In this document: positions 59,155-64,000 of the stretch, in pieces
How positions within the stretch are numbered: position 1 is the first letter of the stretch
Layout of the letters: the number at the start of each line of letters is the position of its first letter
Assembly (NCBI GenBank): GCA_948648655.1
Contig: CAPKVJ010000004.1
Span: forward strand, 1 to 64,000
Length of the DNA stretch: 64,000 bases
Source: an uncultured Candidatus Saccharibacteria bacterium
GTDB lineage: Bacteria; Patescibacteriota; Saccharimonadia; Saccharimonadales; Saccharimonadaceae
Reading direction: 5' to 3'
Position numbers and translations under genes: made by a program
The notes under the pieces: model-generated
What the model was told of the DNA's origin: nothing
Databases searched by the model: none
The model's input: only the letters and a program-made list of their open reading frames with translations

Positions 59155-60180
59155 TTAGTACCAATGGTGTTCCCACCACCAGTTCATCGCGTTCTGCCAG
59201 CCACCATAACGACCATTGACATAATTGATCATCCAGCGAATTTGGGTCACCGGATTAGTTTCCCAGTCAGCACCAGCAGAGTTCATTTTGTTTCCTGGTT
59301 TGGCCTGCGGAATACCGTAAGCGCCAGAGGGGTTTGCTGCATCCACGCGGCAGCCAGATTCATGATAGATCAGCTCAAGTGCCACCGATAGATCGTTTTC
59401 TGACACACCAGCTTCACGTGCCCAATTGGCACACTGCTGGCGTTCGGGCGAGATAGAAGCTTTGGCACCGACAATGACGATTTCTGGTACCGGTTCAAGT
59501 TTTACTTCTTCGGAGATAAGCTTGCGTGAAACTTCAACATTATTTTCGAATTGCACTTCGTAAACTTTGGTACGACGACCTTCCGCGCCGGCTTGTTCGA
59601 GCTGGCGTTCGCCTTTAGCAAGATTATAGTCGTAACGGGTCTCGGTCGGATAGGCAATAGCTTCGTCTTCGGTCACGGTGCGACCGCCGTTGCGCTCGAT
59701 CTGATAAGTAGAGACTGCCCCAGCCTCCAGAAAATTATCATTGATTTTGGTATTAATCTCATCCCCATCATAAACCGTCACCCCAGCTTCACGCATGATT
59801 TGTTTGGGGTCATAGCTAGCAGTCATGATGTATTGTCGCTTGGAGCCATCGATGACAAGTGCCGGTCGAGCACGATAGATGTTAATATTGTAGTCAACGC
59901 CGCCCATTTCGGTATCAAGTGCTGGCTCGACGATATCGACGTCATTTAGCTCAATATTGGCTCGTTCAAGGACCTCTTTTACTGTAGAAGCTGATGTTTT
60001 GACCGTCAAAAACGAACCATCATCATGAATGGTGACAAAGTGCGGCTCAACTTCGCTAGTTTCGTCTTCCGCAAAAACAAAATCGCTGCGCGTGCTACAT
60101 GCGGCCACCAAAAACAGCCCCATGACGACTAGCAACGCCGCACAGCAAAAATTTCTCAATTTGGTTTGCAATTTCATCAT
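59155..60180 (-). CDS. YabE/Rpf-like lipoprotein with DUF348, G5 and transglycosylase domains
   Basis: 341 residues. A signal with lipobox LVAAC (Cys about 28) attaches it to the membrane. Two DUF348 repeats (about 48-155) and a G5 domain (about 185-245) come next. The last 95 residues are a lytic-transglycosylase-like domain with the catalytic Glu in IYHESGC, then NPSGAYGIPQ. It should cut peptidoglycan at the cell surface, as resuscitation-promoting and YabE-type proteins do. TATAAT (60190-60195) lies so close to the ATG that the leader is about 3 nt. Confidence 0.9.
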   Translation of the reverse strand: MMKLQTKLRNFCCAALLVVMGLFLVAACSTRSDFVFAEDETSEVEPHFVTIHDDGSFLTVKTSASTVKEVLERANIELNDVDIVEPALDTEMGGVDYNINIYRARPALVIDGSKRQYIMTASYDPKQIMREAGVTVYDGDEINTKINDNFLEAGAVSTYQIERNGGRTVTEDEAIAYPTETRYDYNLAKGERQLEQAGAEGRRTKVYEVQFENNVEVSRKLISEEVKLEPVPEIVIVGAKASISPERQQCANWAREAGVSENDLSVALELIYHESGCRVDAANPSGAYGIPQAKPGNKMNSAGADWETNPVTQIRWMINYVNGRYGGWQNAMNWWWEHHWY

Positions 60181-60189
60181 TGCAATGTC

Positions 60190-60218
60190 ATTATATCAAA
60201 GAAGCAGCAAAAAGTCAA
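60190..60218 (-). promoter_or_regulatory. promoter of the YabE-like/ksgA operon
   Basis: Minus-strand TTGACT (60213-60218), 17 nt, TATAAT (60190-60195). The start site is about 3 nt before the ATG, a clear leaderless case with a full -35. Confidence 0.88.
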
Positions 60219-60279
60219 GTTTTTAGCATAAACTACTTCAAAAATGCATATTTATTAAGAGATATGTTATATTGATAAT

Positions 60280-61413
60280 ATGTCAGAGAGGTTAAAAGGC
60301 CCTAATTCGGGTGAAGTTCAGGTGCCAGCGGAGCGTTTTCGGGTAGATCCGCAGGATTATCCTATTTTGAAGAAGCAATATGAGCTAGATGATCGTTGGG
60401 GGAATAATACTCGTCATACTTGGAATATTGATAAAACAGCGAGCACTTATGTGACGGATACAGCGAATTTGATCGCAACACTTGATGGTACTTCGACAGA
60501 GTATGAGGATAACGCAGAATTGCCAAGACCAGACCATGTGATCTACCTGGACAAGTCAGCGCGTCCGGTAAGCTGGTTTGTCAACGTTTTCTGGGATACT
60601 TTCTCAGAAAACGAGCGGCCCGCTCACTCTTACCTCAACATTGATCGACAACCGTGGTTGCGCCGTAGTGGGTTGGTATTAGATGCAAATGGCTATATCA
60701 CCGATCCCGATGGTTCACAACACCGCAGCAAACCCAGCGATTTCAAGATTGAGAATATTCCGAAGGATGATTTTGCTAGGATTCGGGCACTTTATATTGA
60801 TGGCGGTATAGAGGAAGAAGATGCCGAAAAGATCATGCATACGCCGTCAAAGTTAGATGGGAAAAATATTTTGATTGTTGATGAAGTAAAACGTTCGGGA
60901 GCAACGTTAGATATTGCGCAGCAATTAATTGAAAGGGCGTTCCCCGAAGCGGCTAGTGTGCGCGGAGCTTATTTTTGGAAAAGTGGCGCGAAGGTAAGTC
61001 CAGACGGGGAGGAATCCCAGATGTTGAGCGTGCCGATTTGGTATGATTCTACAAGGGAGGAAGGTAGAGGAATTGGCGATATCGAACCAGGTTTCTACGA
61101 GCGGAGATTTGAAAAATGGCAAAATCCTAGAGCTAGAGCACAGAAATTTGGTTCTCTTGTGTTGAGTTCGATGGTAGATTTAAGGACCGAGCCTGGCAAT
61201 AGGTCGAGAGAATTAATGCGTGAAATTAAGCAAATGAAACAAGATTTTGAAGATGGGAAAATCTTAATGCGCTTCCCGGATAATTATGATGGAGATCGGA
61301 TGGAAGCGTATATTGAGGCGACGGGATTGCGACTTGCTCCAGCCAGCGATAAGTCGCTGGATACCTATGCAAATGTCGCACGAGCGATCGACTCACGGAT
61401 GCCAGAAGAATAG
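60280..61413 (+). CDS. phosphoribosyltransferase-like protein
   Basis: 377 residues. The PRPP-loop phrase ILIVDEVKRSGATLDIA (about 196-212) and the early HVIYLDKSARPVSWFVN strand fit a type I PRTase-like domain. The remaining sequence is charged and helical with an ordered C-terminus. No pathway partner is nearby. TATATT ends 6 nt before the ATG. Confidence 0.65.
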   Translation: MSERLKGPNSGEVQVPAERFRVDPQDYPILKKQYELDDRWGNNTRHTWNIDKTASTYVTDTANLIATLDGTSTEYEDNAELPRPDHVIYLDKSARPVSWFVNVFWDTFSENERPAHSYLNIDRQPWLRRSGLVLDANGYITDPDGSQHRSKPSDFKIENIPKDDFARIRALYIDGGIEEEDAEKIMHTPSKLDGKNILIVDEVKRSGATLDIAQQLIERAFPEAASVRGAYFWKSGAKVSPDGEESQMLSVPIWYDSTREEGRGIGDIEPGFYERRFEKWQNPRARAQKFGSLVLSSMVDLRTEPGNRSRELMREIKQMKQDFEDGKILMRFPDNYDGDRMEAYIEATGLRLAPASDKSLDTYANVARAIDSRMPEE

Positions 61414-61440
61414 AAAAAGACCCCGTTAGGGGCCCTGCGG
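61413..61440. terminator. terminator between the PRTase-like and 61444 genes
   Basis: CCCC-GTTA-GGGG stem with a T5-rich run on the minus strand. Confidence 0.65.
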
Positions 61441-61443
61441 GCA

Positions 61444-61752
61444 TCATTCGTTCAGATTATTATATCGCAATAAAATTGCATCGAATTCTGGACGCCCATA
61501 GTTAATATGTACTTCGCCCAAAACTGGGCATTTTAGAGTAGCCTCAAACTTCGCAACAAAGGAGTTAGGGTATTCCTCTTTCCAGGTCCACCTGGCTTCG
61601 ATATTGTAAGATTCTTGAGTTGTCTCATCGATCAGACCGACAAAATTAGTAGTTTGACCGACTCTGATGTCCTCAAATTTTACCCTAGCATCTCCTGTGA
61701 AACGAAGTGTAATGATCCCCGTGAGACCATCTGGTATTCTTGTGCCAGACAA
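61444..61752 (-). CDS. orphan beta-rich protein (102 aa)
   Basis: Start at a TTG preceded by GGGGGCGAGG; no better ATG exists. Predominantly beta strands (GIITLRFTGDARVKFEDI, NFVGLIDE, VAKFEATLKC). No family recognised and no signal peptide. Promoter at 61824-61852 and a leader with AGTGC/GCACT and GGCT-TAC-AGCC pairs. Another stand-alone module, placed after the uvrD/pcrA gene. Confidence 0.5.
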   Translation of the reverse strand: MSGTRIPDGLTGIITLRFTGDARVKFEDIRVGQTTNFVGLIDETTQESYNIEARWTWKEEYPNSFVAKFEATLKCPVLGEVHINYGRPEFDAILLRYNNLNE

Positions 61753-61823
61753 AGACCTCGCCCCCTATCATAAGCTGACCATTTCGAGTTTCAGTGCTAT
61801 GGCTGTAAGCCTGCACTCTTTCT

Positions 61824-61852
61824 ATTGTAGCATACTCGGCTCAAAAAGTCAA
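61824..61852 (-). promoter_or_regulatory. promoter of the 61444 gene
   Basis: Minus-strand TTGACT (61847-61852), 17 nt ending TATGC, TACAAT (61824-61829). Confidence 0.85.
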
Positions 61853-61895
61853 TATTTTTCCGATAGATTTCTATCTTTGGCAACCGTAAGAAATA

Positions 61896-64000
61896 TTATC
61901 CTTCAAAAACTGGCACATCGTCAGGAAAAGGGTCAAAATCTTGGTCCAAATCGCTGTCAAAACCGTCGAAATCTCCACTTTCATTCCCCGTACTGCCAAA
62001 TTCCCCATCGGGGTCACCGCCCAGAATACCAAGACTGCCGACGCTCAAACCCGCATTGCTTCCGTCAATATCGAAGGCACCCGATTCGCCAAAATTCCCC
62101 GAACCGTAAGGATTATAGCCTAGTTCAAGCAGGAATTGTGACGGCTCGTTGTAGGTCCTACCGCCGAAGGCATAGCGAGAACTGGCAAAAGTCAGGAAAA
62201 GGTCATGCATCGCGCGTGTCATGCCCACATAAGCCAGACGACGCTCTTCTTCAAGAGCTTCCTCTGAACCATCCGAGCGACTGCTGGGAAAGAGCCCTTC
62301 TTCAAGACCAACCATAAAAACCACTGGGAACTCAAGGCCTTTTGCAGCATGTAAGGTCATAAGTGATACGGAATTTTTGGAGGTCGCCTCATCAGCCGAG
62401 CTCAAGAGAGCAGCATCAGCCAAAAAATCATCAAGCGTATCGTAAGCACTAGCATTGCTGGCCAAAACCTCAAGGTTCTGCATACGTTCGGTGCCTTCGG
62501 GAGTTTCGCTGTGGAGAAGCCCTGCAAAATCAAAATATTTTATAGTGTGTTCGACAACTTCAGCTGGCGGCGTCATGACCGTAGCACCAGCGAGAATCTC
62601 GGCAGCTTCAGCTCCTAGCACATCTGATAGAGCAGTCGCTTCTTTTTCTTGAGAATAGTAATCGTCAATGTAGTTTGCTAGCCGCATCATACTAGTCTTG
62701 GCGCGAGCACTTAAACTCTCGGCAGCCATACGCAAATCGGCTTCCGGATTAGCATCAAAAAGTTGGAAAATTTTTTCTAATGACATTTGTCCAACGCCAG
62801 AGAGGACATTTTTGGCGGCACGTTCAAGACTAACACGGTCATGCGGGTTGATAAGTAAACGTAGTAAAGCAACGACATCTTTGACTTCTTTGCGATCATA
62901 AAAACGTACGCCGCCAATGATTTTGTAAGGAATATGACGCATGATAAAAGCTTTCTCAAAAGCATAGGACTGGGCGTTAGTGCGATAAAGTACCGCAAAA
63001 TCGCTAAATTCGTGCTGCGATTTCAGGCGCGTAATCTGGCGAGTAACATAATCAGCTTCAGCATTTTCATCCATAGTAGCTTCGATTGTAATTGGGCTAC
63101 CTTTGCCAGCTTCGGTAAAAAGAGTTTTTTCGGTACGAGTTTTGTTTTGGTTGATGATCTGCTGGGAGGCAGCGAGAATATTGCCAGTGCTGCGATAATT
63201 TTGCTCAAGTTTGATAACTTTGGCACCAGGAAAATCGCGTTCAAAATTTAAAATGTTAGTAAAATCGGCTCCCCGCCAGGAATATATCGACTGCCAGTCG
63301 TCACCGACGACACAAATATTGCGTTCTGCGTTGACAAGATATTTAATTAGGCGATACTGGATAGCGTTAGTATCCTGATATTCATCAATGAGAATGTGAC
63401 GAAAACGTTGCTGCCATTTCTGGCGCACGGCAGCGTTGTCGTGTAGGAGTTGAGCGGTTTTGAGCAATAAATCCTCAAAATCAAGCGCAGCGGCAGCGGT
63501 TTTTTCGAGCTCATATTGGGCGAAAACTTCGGCGGCGAATTTTTGGTTGGGGTAGATGGCTTCTTTCTCGGCATCTGCAGGCGTAAGACCAGCGGTTTGC
63601 CAGCTCGAAATCTGGCTATGGACGGACTTGGGCGTATTTTTTTTCTCGCTAGAAAGTTTCATATTGCGCATAATGCGGCGGATGAGAGTTAGCTGGTCAT
63701 CTGAATCGTAAATAGTAAAATTCCGGCTAATACCGGCAGCGAGATATTCAATCCGCAAAATCCGCACACAAATACCGTGAAAGGTCCCCATATAAGGCAT
63801 GAAGCTACGCGGAGGCTCACCAGAACTGAAGCTAAAACTAGCTTCATCCAGAGTATGTTTTAAAAGTTTCCAAAGACGGGAACGCATTTCGCGAGCAGCT
63901 TTGTTGGTAAAAGTGACGGCCAAAATCTCATTCGGACGCGTACCGTGCGCTATGAGATTGGCGATGCGATGAGTCAGAACTTTAGTTTTGCCAGAGCCAG
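61896..64000 (-). CDS. UvrD/PcrA-type superfamily 1 DNA helicase (5' end beyond the window)
   Basis: At least 701 codons. The Walker A end SGKTKVLTHRIANLI runs into the window edge at 64000, so the start is missing. Motifs Ia AVTFTNKAAREMR, II/III VVGDDWQSIYSWRGAD, IV EQNYRSTGNIL, V TLHAAKGLEFPVVF and VI EERRLAYVGMTRA are all present. 3'-5' helicase for repair and replication. The C-terminus ends in a tail of about 65 residues made almost only of Gly, Asp, Ser and Phe, unlike the basic Tudor-like end of PcrA. Confidence 0.95.
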   Translation of the reverse strand, partial: GSGKTKVLTHRIANLIAHGTRPNEILAVTFTNKAAREMRSRLWKLLKHTLDEASFSFSSGEPPRSFMPYMGTFHGICVRILRIEYLAAGISRNFTIYDSDDQLTLIRRIMRNMKLSSEKKNTPKSVHSQISSWQTAGLTPADAEKEAIYPNQKFAAEVFAQYELEKTAAAALDFEDLLLKTAQLLHDNAAVRQKWQQRFRHILIDEYQDTNAIQYRLIKYLVNAERNICVVGDDWQSIYSWRGADFTNILNFERDFPGAKVIKLEQNYRSTGNILAASQQIINQNKTRTEKTLFTEAGKGSPITIEATMDENAEADYVTRQITRLKSQHEFSDFAVLYRTNAQSYAFEKAFIMRHIPYKIIGGVRFYDRKEVKDVVALLRLLINPHDRVSLERAAKNVLSGVGQMSLEKIFQLFDANPEADLRMAAESLSARAKTSMMRLANYIDDYYSQEKEATALSDVLGAEAAEILAGATVMTPPAEVVEHTIKYFDFAGLLHSETPEGTERMQNLEVLASNASAYDTLDDFLADAALLSSADEATSKNSVSLMTLHAAKGLEFPVVFMVGLEEGLFPSSRSDGSEEALEEERRLAYVGMTRAMHDLFLTFASSRYAFGGRTYNEPSQFLLELGYNPYGSGNFGESGAFDIDGSNAGLSVGSLGILGGDPDGEFGSTGNESGDFDGFDSDLDQDFDPFPDDVPVFEG

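Overview
The window reads as a piece of a small Patescibacteria (CPR) genome, most likely Candidatus Saccharibacteria (TM7). The assignment rests on gene content and style, not on a database search. It carries short, minimal housekeeping genes, a VirB2-type pilin-like protein, a WxL/DUF916-like surface-protein cluster, FISUMP-type (Fibrobacter succinogenes major paralogous domain) fragments ending in a WSS...FPLRC pattern, a dimeric-type GlyRS and a PfkB/class I aldolase fusion. TGA is used as a normal stop (for example MTase, trxB, response regulator), so the code is standard and not the Gracilibacteria code.

Layout. 0-5 kb: tRNA-Thr, a racemase-like gene, glyS, two orphan genes and the first head-to-head pair of FISUMP cassettes. 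5-25 kb: ABC exporter, ppa, rarA, a histidine kinase/response regulator/recO run, xseA-xseB, a flippase-like membrane protein, a Trm11-like methyltransferase, rpmA, the pilin-like protein, the PfkB-aldolase fusion, rplY and a pyk-pgk operon. 25.6-27.4 kb: tRNA-Glu, tRNA-Arg and three more cassettes around them. 28.7-36.3 kb: a serine-recombinase element integrated at the 3' end of tRNA-Lys. It carries an EcoRI-type methyltransferase/DUF262-HNH nuclease/small membrane protein operon, a trypsin-like protease and a two-TM coiled-coil protein, and it sits beside the eroded remains of a sibling element. 36.5-37.3 kb: an orphan gene, the sixth cassette and tRNA-Val. 37.3-41.9 kb: five secreted or anchored surface proteins. 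42-64 kb: uvrA (with an in-frame palindromic insertion), sbcB, pheS-pheT-FKBP-trxB, a divergent aquaporin, an LTA-synthase-like protein, metG, a G5/transglycosylase protein with ksgA, a PRTase-like protein and a partial uvrD/pcrA.

Two expression styles are visible. Many housekeeping genes have a TATAAT box only 6-10 nt before the ATG, so their mRNAs should be leaderless or nearly so. Orphan accessory genes mostly on the minus strand instead have a full TTGAC-17-TAtAAT promoter, a hairpin near the start of a structured leader, a strong AAAGGAGG-type ribosome site and their own terminator. These behave as self-contained modules placed after housekeeping genes.

The most unusual system is the set of six dispersed, promoterless 3'-end cassettes. 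All share one 14-nt 5' block and one 3' block of about 45 nt, around a hypervariable core that encodes the end of a FISUMP surface protein. They look like a silent donor repertoire for antigenic variation by recombination. The expressed recipient gene is not in this window.
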